64,000 nt of DNA from Archangiaceae bacterium (lineage in GTDB: Bacteria; Myxococcota; Myxococcia; Myxococcales; Myxococcaceae), in NCBI GenBank assembly GCA_016714225.1, contig JADJNS010000018.1, positions 290,151-354,150 on the forward strand. The letters run 5' to 3'. The notes under the pieces were generated by a model. The model made no database searches and had not been told where the DNA came from. It saw only the letters and a list, made by a program, of their open reading frames with translations. Shown piece by piece: positions 46,360 through 55,222 of the stretch. The first letter of the stretch is position 1. Each line of letters opens with the position of its first letter. A program made the position numbers and the translations under genes.

Positions 46360-47040
46360 ATGAGGCGCATTCTGGTGGTCGATGACGAGATCCAGGTCGC
46401 GAAGGCGCTGCGGCGGCTCTTGCGCAAGGAGTTCGAGGTCGAGACCGCCGAGAGCGGCGCCCAGGCCCTCGAGCTGCTCGCCCAGAAGCAATTCGACCTG
46501 GTGCTGTCGGACTTCCGCATGCCCGAGATGAACGGCGCCGAGCTGCTCGCCGAGGTGCGCACCCGCCAGCCGATGGCGCTGCGGCTGATGCTCTCGGGCT
46601 TCGCCGACCTCGAGTCGGTGCTGGCCTCGGTGAACGAGGGCGAGGTCTGCCGCTTTCTCAAGAAGCCGTGGGACGACGTCGAGCTGGTCGCCACCCTGCA
46701 GCGGCTGCTCGCCAGCCACGAGATGCTGATGAAGCTCTACAACCCGTTTCGGCACCTGCAGCCGGGAGCCACCGCCGCCACCGCGCACAGCGACGAGAAC
46801 GTGCGGGTCAGCGTGCGCATGACCCAGACCTCGTTCGATCGCGACGCCGCCATCGGCTTGATTCGCCGCTTTCTCGGCGCGATTGCCGAAAGCGAGCTGG
46901 CCCTGGTGGGCGGCCTGCTCCAGCAGCACGCCGGCAAGCTCTCGTTCGTCGCCGAAGTGGGCGGAGACCAGCAGCTCACCCTCGAGCTCCCCACCGCCGC
47001 CGCCAAGGCGAAGGGGTCGCCCGCTGGCGAGGTCGGCTGA
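46360..47040 (+). CDS. Response regulator with uncharacterised C-terminal domain
   Basis: 226 residues, preceded by AAGGAG. The receiver domain (1-120) has DDE near residue 8, phospho-acceptor Asp in VLSDFRMPEMNG, Ser/Thr-type switch LMLSGF and Lys in FLKKPWDD. The C-terminal about 100 residues (RFLGAIAESELALVGGLLQQHA) match no DNA-binding domain I recognise. It overlaps the histidine-kinase start by one base and forms a two-component pair with it. Confidence 0.88.
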   Translation: MRRILVVDDEIQVAKALRRLLRKEFEVETAESGAQALELLAQKQFDLVLSDFRMPEMNGAELLAEVRTRQPMALRLMLSGFADLESVLASVNEGEVCRFLKKPWDDVELVATLQRLLASHEMLMKLYNPFRHLQPGATAATAHSDENVRVSVRMTQTSFDRDAAIGLIRRFLGAIAESELALVGGLLQQHAGKLSFVAEVGGDQQLTLELPTAAAKAKGSPAGEVG

Positions 47041-48425
47041 TGCCGGCCGGCCGCCTCTTCCGCGCCATCGACGTCTTTCTGCCCTGGCGGGCCGCGGCGC
47101 CCATCGACGCCACGTTCCGCGGTCGCATGGTCGCCGGCATCTCGCTCTCGTCGGCGCTGGTGGGGGCGTTCTTCGCGGTCTTCTGCCTCTTCGCTCCGGC
47201 CCAGCCGCTGCTCACCTCGCTGTTGTGCTGCGTGGGGACGGTGGCCTTCGTCGCCAACCTGTGGCTGCTGCGCCGGCACGAGCGGTTGCGCGTCGCCGCG
47301 TGGGCGTTCACCCTCGAGCTCACGGCGATCATCGCCGCGTCGGCGTGGCTGTCGCACGGCTACCGTGACGCGATCACGGCCTGGCAGATGTGCTTGCCCC
47401 TGGTGGCGATCTTCCTGGTCGGTACGCGCAACAGCCTGCTCTGCGTCGCGTTCAGCGCGCTCAATTCGTGGGTGCTGTGGCGGCTCGAGGCCGCCGGGCT
47501 GTACCGGCCCCCGCTGCTCGGCGTCGACGAGACGCCGGTGATGGTGCTGTCTGCCGGTCTCGCCATCATGTTGTTCCTGGTGGCGGTCGGCATCTTCTAC
47601 GAGCACACCCACGCCGCGCGTCGGCGCGAGCTCGACCAGACCATCGTCAGCCTGCGCTCGGCCCACGACTCGCTCTCGGCCATGCAGCAGCAGCTGGTGG
47701 CCACCGAGAAGCTCGCCAGCCTCGGCATGCTCGCCGCCGGCGTGGCGCACGAGATCAACAACCCCATGGCCTTCGTCACCAGCAACGTCTCGGGGCTGAT
47801 TCGCGACTTCGCCGACCTGCGCACCGACCACGAGCTGTACGACGAGTACGCGCGTGAGGTGCTGCCCGCCACCCTCGACGGCATCAAGCGCGTCAACGCC
47901 ATCGTGGCCGACCTGCGCCGCTTCGCGCGCGGCGAGCCCGAGAGCTTCGTGCCCTACGACGTCAACCAGGAGATCGGCGCCGCGGTGCGCATGGCGCACG
48001 GTGAGCTGAAGAAGCGCGGGTGCCGCCTCGACGTCGACCTGGGCACCCTGCCGCAGGTCGTCGGCCGCCCGCGGCAGGTGATGCAGGTGGTGATGAACCT
48101 GGTGGTCAACGCGGCCCAGGCCAGCACCAAGGGCGATGCAGTGCGGGTGACCAGCTGGGCCGATACCGAGCAGGTCGCGATTCGCGTGCAAGACAGCGGC
48201 GCCGGCATGACCGACGAGACGCGCGCGAAGCTGTTCCAGCCGTTCTTCACCACCAAGCCGGCCGGGCAGGGCACCGGCCTCGGCCTCGCGGTGGTGCACG
48301 GCATCGTCACCTCGCACGGCGGCCGCATCGACGTCGACTCGGCGGTCGGCTCGGGCAGCACGTTCACCGTGTGGCTGCCCAAGGTGCCCTCGGCCAGGCC
48401 CGGAGAGAGCGCCTCCCCGCTCTGA
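47040..48425 (+). CDS. Membrane histidine kinase
   Basis: ATG 47040 (TGATG overlap with the regulator) gives 461 residues. The N-terminal half holds about six hydrophobic segments (residues about 30-185), then a coiled coil. HisKA has the phospho-acceptor in LAAGVAHEINNPM (about 240). The HATPase domain has N-box NLVVNAAQA, G1 DSGAGM, F-box LFQPFFTT and G2 GTGLGLA. It is a complete sensor kinase expected to phosphorylate the adjacent regulator. The input signal is unknown; no extracellular loop domain is obvious. Confidence 0.9.
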   Translation: MPAGRLFRAIDVFLPWRAAAPIDATFRGRMVAGISLSSALVGAFFAVFCLFAPAQPLLTSLLCCVGTVAFVANLWLLRRHERLRVAAWAFTLELTAIIAASAWLSHGYRDAITAWQMCLPLVAIFLVGTRNSLLCVAFSALNSWVLWRLEAAGLYRPPLLGVDETPVMVLSAGLAIMLFLVAVGIFYEHTHAARRRELDQTIVSLRSAHDSLSAMQQQLVATEKLASLGMLAAGVAHEINNPMAFVTSNVSGLIRDFADLRTDHELYDEYAREVLPATLDGIKRVNAIVADLRRFARGEPESFVPYDVNQEIGAAVRMAHGELKKRGCRLDVDLGTLPQVVGRPRQVMQVVMNLVVNAAQASTKGDAVRVTSWADTEQVAIRVQDSGAGMTDETRAKLFQPFFTTKPAGQGTGLGLAVVHGIVTSHGGRIDVDSAVGSGSTFTVWLPKVPSARPGESASPL

Positions 48426-48687
48426 GTCGGGGACGGGGGGCTGTGACAGCGTCTTTTGCTCTGCCGCCTTGCGGGGGCGGGCGCAGCCACAGCGAGTCGG
48501 GGCAGGCGAGGCTACCTGTGACGTCGACGGTGCGGCAGGGTCAGGCCGTCAGCGCTCGTCGCAGTGGGCCTGCTTCGACTCACTGTGGCGGCGCCCGCTC
48601 ACGCCCTGCCAGCGCGCGCAGCTGCCGCGGTCGCCTCGGCCACAAGGCGCGGTTGAACTGGCGCGTGCGTTTCAGTACGCCGCGCCG

Positions 48688-50112
48688 GTGAACTTCGTCC
48701 TCGATGGCGAGTCGCTGACACCGGCCGAGCTGGCCGAGGTCGCGCGCAGCCGCATGCCCGTGTCGCTGGCCGACGCGGGCCGCCGCCGCAACGAGCAGGC
48801 GCACCAGAGCACCCGCGCGCTGCAGCAGGCGGGCGCCGCGGTGTACGGCATGTCGACCGGCGTCGGTGCGCTGAAGACCGAGTCGCTCGGCTCCATCGCC
48901 TCGGACGAGCAGCAGCTGCGCCTGCTGCGCAGTCACGCGGGCGGGGCCGGCGAGCCGGTGTCGGCCGAGCTCGGCCGTGCCACTCTCGCGGTGCGCATCA
49001 ACCAGCTGGCGCGCGGCGGCGCCGGCGTGCACCCCTCGCTGCTCGACGGCCTGCTCCACGCGCTGAACTCGGGGGCGGCGCCCCAGTTCCGCCAGCTCGG
49101 CTCGGTGGGCACCGGAGACCTCGGCGCGCTCGCCGAGATCGGCCTCGCGCTGCTCGGTCAGCGGCCGATGCTCGGCCTCGAGCCGGTACCCGGCGTCACG
49201 CTCGGCCCGCGCGACGGGCTGATGCTGATGAGCAGCAACGCGCACGCCGTGGCCGAGGCGGCGCTGGCGTGCGCCGACCTCTCGCGGCTGCTGGTCAACG
49301 CCGAGGCGGTCGCCGCGCTCTCGTTCGAGGCGGCGCGGGCCGAGCCGTCGGCGCTCGACGCGCGGGTGCACCAGCACCGCCCGCACCCCGGGCAGATCTC
49401 GGCCGCCGCGAACCTGCGGTCGCTGCTCGAGGGCTACTCCGGCACCGCGCGCCTGCAAGACTCGTTCGCCTTTCGCTGCCTGCCCCAGGTGCAGGGCCCC
49501 CTGCGCGAAGCGCTCGACTACCTCGAGCACGTGGTGCGCATCGAGCTCAACGCCGGCGCCGAGAACGCACTGGTCACCGACGGTGTGGCGCTCGCCAACG
49601 GAAACTTCCACGCCGCGCCGCTCGCGCTGGCCCTCGACTTCGCGCGCAACGCGCTGGCCCAGGCGGCGTCGCTGGGGGCGTGCCGCCTGTCGGACCTGCT
49701 CGACCCCAAGGTGACCGGCCTCACCGCGTTTCTCGCCGAGCGGCCCGGCCCCGACTCGGGGTTGATGATTCTCGAGTACACCGCGCAGGCGGCGGTCGCC
49801 GAGCTCAAGACCCTCGCCCAGCCGGCGACGCAGGCCGCCACCCTGTCGATGGGCATCGAGAACCACGCCAGCTTCGCCACCCTCGCCGCGCGCCACGCCA
49901 CCCGGGCGGTCAAGCTGTGGCGGGTGACGGTGGCCTGCGAGCTCGTCGCGGCCCTGCGCGCGCTGCGCCTGCGCCAAGAGCGACCGAAGGCACGGGGCAA
50001 CCGCGCGCTGTTCGAGTGGGCGATGGCTTCGCTGCCGGGCGAGCTCGCCGATCGCCCGACCGTCGAAGACCTCGACCGCGCCGGCGCGCTGCTCGAGGGT
50101 CAGCTGGCGTGA
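48688..50112 (+). CDS. HAL/PAL-family ammonia-lyase-like protein with altered MIO motif
   Basis: GTG 48688 gives 474 residues. Family features include VYGMSTGVG (active-site Tyr region, about residue 53), NALVTDGVALANGNFH, and IENHAS near the C-terminus. The position that normally reads Ala-Ser-Gly and cyclises to the MIO electrophile reads Gly-Thr-Gly here (GSVGTGDLGALAE, about residue 150). Canonical aromatic lyases and mutases use Ser (or Cys) at the centre. Either Thr supports an unusual electrophile or the protein has another activity. It overlaps the next gene by 4 bp. Confidence 0.8.
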   Translation: MNFVLDGESLTPAELAEVARSRMPVSLADAGRRRNEQAHQSTRALQQAGAAVYGMSTGVGALKTESLGSIASDEQQLRLLRSHAGGAGEPVSAELGRATLAVRINQLARGGAGVHPSLLDGLLHALNSGAAPQFRQLGSVGTGDLGALAEIGLALLGQRPMLGLEPVPGVTLGPRDGLMLMSSNAHAVAEAALACADLSRLLVNAEAVAALSFEAARAEPSALDARVHQHRPHPGQISAAANLRSLLEGYSGTARLQDSFAFRCLPQVQGPLREALDYLEHVVRIELNAGAENALVTDGVALANGNFHAAPLALALDFARNALAQAASLGACRLSDLLDPKVTGLTAFLAERPGPDSGLMILEYTAQAAVAELKTLAQPATQAATLSMGIENHASFATLAARHATRAVKLWRVTVACELVAALRALRLRQERPKARGNRALFEWAMASLPGELADRPTVEDLDRAGALLEGQLA

Positions 50113-50855
50113 AGGCGGTGTCGCTGCTCTCCGACTCGCTCTCGCCGTGCCTGCGCGCGGTGACCCAGGCGCTCGGGCCCGACCTCACCTTCGTCGAAGA
50201 CGTGCCGTGGCCCGAGCGTGAACGGCAGCTCGAGCGCGGCGAAGCGCAGCTGGGCTTCACCTGCGGCCTCTTGTTCATGCGCAAGCGCGAGGCGGGCGTG
50301 AAGCTGCGCGCGCTGGCGGCGCCGGTGTTCGCGGGTGAAGGCTACCGGTCAGCGCCCATCTACTTCTCCGACGTGGTGGTGCGCGCCGAGAGCCCGGCCC
50401 GCGGGTTCGCCGACCTGCGCGGCTGCACCTGGGCCTTCAACGAGCCCGGCTCGTACTCGGGCTACGCGGCGGTGCAGCACCACCTCGCCACGCTGAACGC
50501 ACGCCGCGGCTACTTCGCGCGCGCGGTGCAGACCGGCAGCCACCTCGCCTCGCTGCGCGCCCTGCTCGACGGTGCCGTCGACGCCACCGCCCTCGACAGC
50601 ACCGTGCTCGACGACGCCCAGCGCGCCGACCCGGCGCTGGCCCGCCGCGTGAGGGTCATCGAGCGCCTCGGCCCCAGCCCCAGCCCACCCGTGGTCGCCG
50701 CCGAGTCGCTCGGCGCCGTCGCGCTCGAGCGCCTCACCGCCGCGCTGCTCGCGATGAAGCCACCCCCGCCGCTGGCGCGCTTTGCCGCGTGCCGTGCGAG
50801 CGACTACGAAGTGCTGGCCGAGCGCGCCGGGCTCGGTAAAGACGTATCTCTCTGA
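50109..50855 (+). CDS. PhnD/SsuA-like substrate-binding protein without signal peptide
   Basis: GTG 50109 overlaps the HAL-like stop (GTGA). 248 residues with the phosphonate-binding-type fold features (FTCGLLFMRKR, FADLRGCTWAFNEPGSYSGY, GSHLASLRALLDGAVDATALDS). No signal peptide or lipobox is present, so it may stay in the cytoplasm and act as a ligand-binding or enzyme partner of the HAL-like protein rather than in transport. No ABC permease is adjacent in the operon. Confidence 0.78.
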   Translation: MKAVSLLSDSLSPCLRAVTQALGPDLTFVEDVPWPERERQLERGEAQLGFTCGLLFMRKREAGVKLRALAAPVFAGEGYRSAPIYFSDVVVRAESPARGFADLRGCTWAFNEPGSYSGYAAVQHHLATLNARRGYFARAVQTGSHLASLRALLDGAVDATALDSTVLDDAQRADPALARRVRVIERLGPSPSPPVVAAESLGAVALERLTAALLAMKPPPPLARFAACRASDYEVLAERAGLGKDVSL

Positions 50856-50866
50856 CGCCACCGCCC

Positions 50867-51427
50867 ATGCCCCACCCCTGGCTCGCCCCCGAGCACAACG
50901 CCGTCGACCTGGCGCACCTGAACACCATGCTGGCGCGGCTGCGCACGGTGCTCGCTCCACCGGCCGCGGTGCCCGAGGGCGCGCGCCCGCTGTTCCTCAA
51001 CTTCGTCGAGCCCGACGGCCGCGGGCACCGCATCGTCATCGCCCGCCACGAGCCGCTGCTGCAGCCCGCCACCTTCTCGTTCGTGGGCTTCTTCGGGCTC
51101 AAGAGCGCCACCGCCGACGGCGACGAGCTCAACCGCGTCGACCTGCAGCTCATCGACGAGTTCCCCCAGAACCCGTACCTGCTCACCTACAGCTCGCTCG
51201 AGCTCACCCGCGGCGGCCAGTGGGGCAACCTGGTGCTGTTTGCGCGGCCCGACGCGGTCGACGCGTGGCGCGAAGGCCCCCGCCACCGCCGCGCGGTCGA
51301 CGAGCTGGCGCCCAAGAGCTACGCCGCGGTTCGCCTGCACAACGGCACCCTCGAGGGCGGCCTCGAGGCGCGCTCGCGGCTGACCGTCTCGGGCACCAAG
51401 CACTACGACTATTCTCGCGCGGGTTGA
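50867..51427 (+). CDS. Conserved-looking hypothetical protein of the HAL-like operon
   Basis: 186 residues, starts 11 bp after the PhnD-like gene. No signal or membrane segment. A mixed alpha/beta sequence with one aromatic segment (FSFVGFFGLKS) and a segment LLTYSSLELTRGGQWGNLVLF that resembles dimeric alpha/beta-barrel or monooxygenase-like strands only loosely. No function recognised. Its position makes it a likely partner of the HAL-like and PhnD-like proteins. Confidence 0.65.
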   Translation: MPHPWLAPEHNAVDLAHLNTMLARLRTVLAPPAAVPEGARPLFLNFVEPDGRGHRIVIARHEPLLQPATFSFVGFFGLKSATADGDELNRVDLQLIDEFPQNPYLLTYSSLELTRGGQWGNLVLFARPDAVDAWREGPRHRRAVDELAPKSYAAVRLHNGTLEGGLEARSRLTVSGTKHYDYSRAG

Positions 51428-51463
51428 ACGTCAGGTCGGTGCGCCCGGGTACTCTGTACGCAC

Positions 51464-52486
51464 ATGCCGACAGTGGCGGTCGCGGTTCGAGGGCTCTGCA
51501 AACAATTCGAGAAGCGCGAGCGCAGCCCCGGGCTCTCGGGCCTGCTCCGCTCGTGGGTGCACCCCCAGGTCAGCCAGGTCGACGCGGTGAAAGACGTCTC
51601 GTTCTCGATGGAAGAGGGCGAGTCGCTCGCCTTCATCGGCCCCAACGGCGCCGGCAAGAGCACCACCATCAAGATTCTCACCGGCATCATGCACCCCACC
51701 CGCGGCGAGGCCACGGTGCTGGGCCTGGTGCCGTGGAAAGAGCGGGCCCGGGTCGCGCTCAACATCGCCACCGTCTTCGGCCAGCGCTCGCAGCTCTGGT
51801 ACCACCTGCCCGCCGGCGAGACGTTCGACCTGCTGGCGCGCATCTACGAGGTGCCGGCGGCCGAGTACCGCGCGCGCCGCGCCGAGCTGGTCGAGCGCTT
51901 CGAGCTCGGCCCGCTGCTGGGCAGCGCGGTGCGCAAGCTCTCGCTCGGAGAGCGCATGCGCTGCGAGATCGCCGCGTCGCTCTTGCACCGCCCGCGGGTG
52001 CTGTTTCTCGACGAGCCCACCATCGGCCTCGACGTCATCGCCAAGCAGCAGATTCGCGAGCTGGTGCGCGAGCTCAACCAGAAAGAGGGCGTCTCGGTGC
52101 TGCTCACCAGCCACGACGCCGGAGACGTCGAGCGGCTCTGCAAGCGGGTGGTGGTGGTGAACCACGGGTCGATCATGTTCGACGACCGCGTCAGCACCCT
52201 GCGGCGCCGGTACCTGAAGCGCAAGGTCATCGACCTGCACCTGCGCGACCCCGAGGCCCTGGCGCTGCTGCCCGCGCTGCCCGGCGTCGAGGTGCTCAAG
52301 GCCTCGGGCATCGGGCTCAAGCTCGAGGTCGACACCGAGACGCAGCCCATCGAGCAGGCGATGGCGAAGCTGATGGCGGTGCTGCCCATCGCCGACGTGA
52401 CGGTGCAAGACCCTCCGATGGAGGAGATCATCGCCCAGCTCTACCGCGAGCGCCGGGCCTCGACCGCGAGCGAGGCGGCGAAGTGA
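51464..52486 (+). CDS. ABC-2 exporter ATP-binding protein
   Basis: 340 residues. It has Walker A GPNGAGKST, signature LSLGERMRCE, Walker B VLFLDEPTIGLD and switch His in TSHDAGDVE, plus a C-terminal regulatory extension (LPGVEVLKASGIGLKLEVD) typical of ABC-2 exporter ATPases. It is coupled to two ABC-2 membrane proteins downstream (GTGA overlap with the first). The substrate is unknown; export of a metabolite is possible. Confidence 0.92.
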   Translation: MPTVAVAVRGLCKQFEKRERSPGLSGLLRSWVHPQVSQVDAVKDVSFSMEEGESLAFIGPNGAGKSTTIKILTGIMHPTRGEATVLGLVPWKERARVALNIATVFGQRSQLWYHLPAGETFDLLARIYEVPAAEYRARRAELVERFELGPLLGSAVRKLSLGERMRCEIAASLLHRPRVLFLDEPTIGLDVIAKQQIRELVRELNQKEGVSVLLTSHDAGDVERLCKRVVVVNHGSIMFDDRVSTLRRRYLKRKVIDLHLRDPEALALLPALPGVEVLKASGIGLKLEVDTETQPIEQAMAKLMAVLPIADVTVQDPPMEEIIAQLYRERRASTASEAAK

Positions 52487-53319
52487 GCGCCCCGCTGCGC
52501 ACCCCCGGCGGCCCCCGCATGGCGCTGGCCAAGCTCGGCGCGGTGGCCCGGCTGCACGCCCTCGCCCAGCTCGCGTACCCCGCCGAGCTGGTGCTGGGCA
52601 TGATCTTCTCGGTGGTGGTGCTGTTCACCGTGGCGTCGATGTGGCGCGTGCTCGGCGAGCACCACGACCTCGCGGCGATGACCGGTTACGACCTGCCGCA
52701 CCTCGTCTGGTACACCGCGTTCACCGAGGCGCTGGCGCTCTCGTACGGCGTGCCGTGGGAGGGCCTGCCCGTCGATCGCGAGATTCGCACCGGCGACGTG
52801 GCGTACCGCCTCGCCCGCCCGCACTCGTACGTGCTGTACCAGGTCGCCGCCTGCCTGTCAGAGCGCTACGCCAGGCTCGCGCTGCGCCTGCCGGTGCACG
52901 CGCTCATCGCCTGGGCGCTGGTCGGTTGGCCGGGGCTCGCCTGGCAGGCGGTGGCGGTGGCGCTCGTCGCCGGCCTGCTGGCGGGCGTCGCCGACCTCGC
53001 GTGGTGCCTGGTCTGGTCGTTCAGCTCGTTCTGGGTCGAAGACAGCTTCGGGCTGCACTTCCTCTACCGGCGCAGCGTGTTCCTGCTCGGCGGCCTGCTC
53101 ATACCCCTCAGCGCCTACCCCGACTGGCTGCGGCGCATCGCCGAGGCGTTGCCGTTCAAGGCGATTCTCTTCGGGCCCTCGAAGCTGTTCGTGCAGGCCG
53201 ACACCACCGGCGCGCTCGAGCTCTTTCGCCTTCAGCTGCTGATGGCGCTGAGCGGCTTCGTGGTGGTGGCCATCATCTACCGGCTGGGCGCGCGGCGCCT
53301 GCAGGCGCAGGGAGGCTGA
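52483..53319 (+). CDS. ABC-2 family permease, subunit 1
   Basis: GTG 52483 gives 278 residues with about six transmembrane segments and the pattern of the DUF990/ABC2_membrane_6 group (EIRTGDVAYRLARPHSYVLYQ near residue 100; WVEDSFGLHFLYRRSVFLLGGLLIPLSAYP near 190, in parts). It forms a heteromeric channel with the next gene product. Confidence 0.88.
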   Translation: MSAPLRTPGGPRMALAKLGAVARLHALAQLAYPAELVLGMIFSVVVLFTVASMWRVLGEHHDLAAMTGYDLPHLVWYTAFTEALALSYGVPWEGLPVDREIRTGDVAYRLARPHSYVLYQVAACLSERYARLALRLPVHALIAWALVGWPGLAWQAVAVALVAGLLAGVADLAWCLVWSFSSFWVEDSFGLHFLYRRSVFLLGGLLIPLSAYPDWLRRIAEALPFKAILFGPSKLFVQADTTGALELFRLQLLMALSGFVVVAIIYRLGARRLQAQGG

Positions 53320-53322
53320 GCC

Positions 53323-54111
53323 GTGAACTCACCGGGCGCGCTGCTTCGCTTCTTCACCGCCACCTTGAAGGCCAACGCGCAGTCGGCGCTCGAGTACCGC
53401 GCCTCGCTCATCAGCCAGGCGGTGGGCATGTTCATCTCGAACGGCATGTGGCTGGTGTTCTTCAGCGCGTACTTCGGCCGCTTCGCGCTGCCGGGCGTGG
53501 GGCTCGACCAGCTGGTCTGCGTGTGGGCGTTCGCCTCGGGCGCCTTCGGCCTGGCCGGGGTGCTGTTCGGCAACGCGGGCCAGCTCGCCGGCGTCATCAC
53601 CCGCGGCGAGCTCGACGTCTACCTCGCGCTGCCCAAGCCGGTGCTGTTGCACGTGGTGAGCAGCCGCATGCGCCTGGTCAGCGTGGGCGACGTGGTGTTC
53701 GCGTTCATCTCTTTCGCGCTGATTCGCCCCACGCTGCTCGATTGGCTGCTGTACCTCGGCTGCATCGCTTGCGGCGCCGTGGTGGTGGTCTCGTTCTACG
53801 TGCTCACCGGCAGCCTGGCGTTCTGGCTCGGCGCGGCCGACAACGGCGCCACCCAGCTCAACAACGCGCTGGCGAACTTCTCTACGTACCCGAGCCCCAT
53901 CTTCCGCGGCGCGTCGCGCGTGCTGGTGCACTTCGTCATCCCCGCCGGGTTCGTGGTGGGCGTGCCGACCGAGCTGTTGCGCGCGCCGGCCTGGCAGCTG
54001 GCGCTCGAAGAGGTCGGCGCGGCGGCGGTGCTGGTGGCGCTGGCGGTGGCGGTCTTTCACCTGGGCCTCAAGCGCTACACCTCGGGCAACCTCATCGCGA
54101 TGCGCGAGTGA
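53323..54111 (+). CDS. ABC-2 family permease, subunit 2
   Basis: 262 residues, GTG start 3 bp after subunit 1. About six membrane segments with the same family layout (ITRGELDVYLALPKPVLLHV, FSTYPSPIFRGASRVLVHF, VIPAGFVVGVPTELL). The complete three-gene exporter (ATPase plus two permeases) is intact. Confidence 0.88.
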   Translation: MNSPGALLRFFTATLKANAQSALEYRASLISQAVGMFISNGMWLVFFSAYFGRFALPGVGLDQLVCVWAFASGAFGLAGVLFGNAGQLAGVITRGELDVYLALPKPVLLHVVSSRMRLVSVGDVVFAFISFALIRPTLLDWLLYLGCIACGAVVVVSFYVLTGSLAFWLGAADNGATQLNNALANFSTYPSPIFRGASRVLVHFVIPAGFVVGVPTELLRAPAWQLALEEVGAAAVLVALAVAVFHLGLKRYTSGNLIAMRE

Positions 54112-54231
54112 CCCCAGCGCGACCGGCGTCGCCTGTGCTACCCGGGTCGCATCGCGGCAGGGGCGGGGCTCAGCGCTGACGGGCGGTTGAAGGGGCTCGC
54201 GGCGGGCACCGGCCTTGCTCTCTCCGGGCGC

Positions 54232-55158
54232 ATGCTCCGTTCGCCCTCTGCCTGCCTCGCCGCGCTGCTGGCGGCCGCCTGCTCGTCGACGCCCGCGCCG
54301 GTCACCGAGAAGGACTTCGCCAAGCGGTACGAAGACACGCTGTGCAGCCAGACCGTGTCGAAGTGCTGCATGCAGTACTCGTTCGTGTTCGACGAAGCGC
54401 TCTGCCGCCAGAACGTGCAGCACGACCTGGCTCCGGCCAGCGCCGGCGACGCGGGCTACGTGTTCGACGAGGCGCAGGGCGGCAAGTGCATCGCCGCGCT
54501 CGAGGGCATCTTGAAGTCGGTCGATGCGCAGTGCGTGTACAGCGACGCCGCCGACATGCTCGGCAACGTGTGCGAGAGCGTGTGGAGCAAGCCGGGCACG
54601 GTGCGCTACGAGCCGGGCTCGCGCATGGCGGGAGAGACCTGCCGGCACGACGAAGACTGCGCCGCGGTGACGGGCAAGACGGTCGACTGCAACGGCTCGT
54701 GCCTCGTGGTGGCGAAGGTGGGCGCCGGCGAGGTGTGCGGCACCGTCTCGGGCGAGCGGCACGACTGCAGCGACGGCCTCGAGTGCCGCTGCGTGAAGAA
54801 CAGCCCGCTCGACCCCTTCTGCGCCCAGCCGCAGGTCGACAAGTGCTTCGCCCGGCCGATGCAGGGCGAGGCGTGCAACGGCAACTGCACCGGCAGCTGG
54901 TGCAACGCGGTGCGCGTCTGCGCGGCCTACGTGGCCGAGGGGCAGGCCTGCCAGCAGGGCAAGTCTGACGCCATCGCGAAGGACTTCTCGAACTGCGCCG
55001 CCGGGCTCTACTGCGACCGCAGCAGCAGCGTGTGCAGCAAGCCGAAGGCGAACATGACCGCGTGCCAGACCAGCGGAGAGTGCCAGTCGAACAACTGCTC
55101 CGGTGGCCGCTGCCTGCCCGACAACCTGCTCGCGTCGAAAGACACCTGCGGAGGCTGA
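54232..55158 (+). CDS. Cysteine-rich lipoprotein
   Basis: ATG 54232 gives 308 residues with lipobox LAAAC. About 28 cysteines, many in C-x2-5-C patterns of Dickkopf-like extracellular repeats (CRHDEDCAAV, CSDGLECRC, CNGNCTGSWC, CQTSGECQSNNCSGGRC). These repeats recur in myxobacterial surface lipoproteins of unknown role. Disulfide-rich and outer-surface exposed by inference. Confidence 0.78.
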   Translation: MLRSPSACLAALLAAACSSTPAPVTEKDFAKRYEDTLCSQTVSKCCMQYSFVFDEALCRQNVQHDLAPASAGDAGYVFDEAQGGKCIAALEGILKSVDAQCVYSDAADMLGNVCESVWSKPGTVRYEPGSRMAGETCRHDEDCAAVTGKTVDCNGSCLVVAKVGAGEVCGTVSGERHDCSDGLECRCVKNSPLDPFCAQPQVDKCFARPMQGEACNGNCTGSWCNAVRVCAAYVAEGQACQQGKSDAIAKDFSNCAAGLYCDRSSSVCSKPKANMTACQTSGECQSNNCSGGRCLPDNLLASKDTCGG

Positions 55159-55222
55159 AACGAGGGCCGGGGTGAGGGGCGAACTCTGCACAGCAGAGCG
55201 CAGTCCAGGGTAAGGCCAGAGC

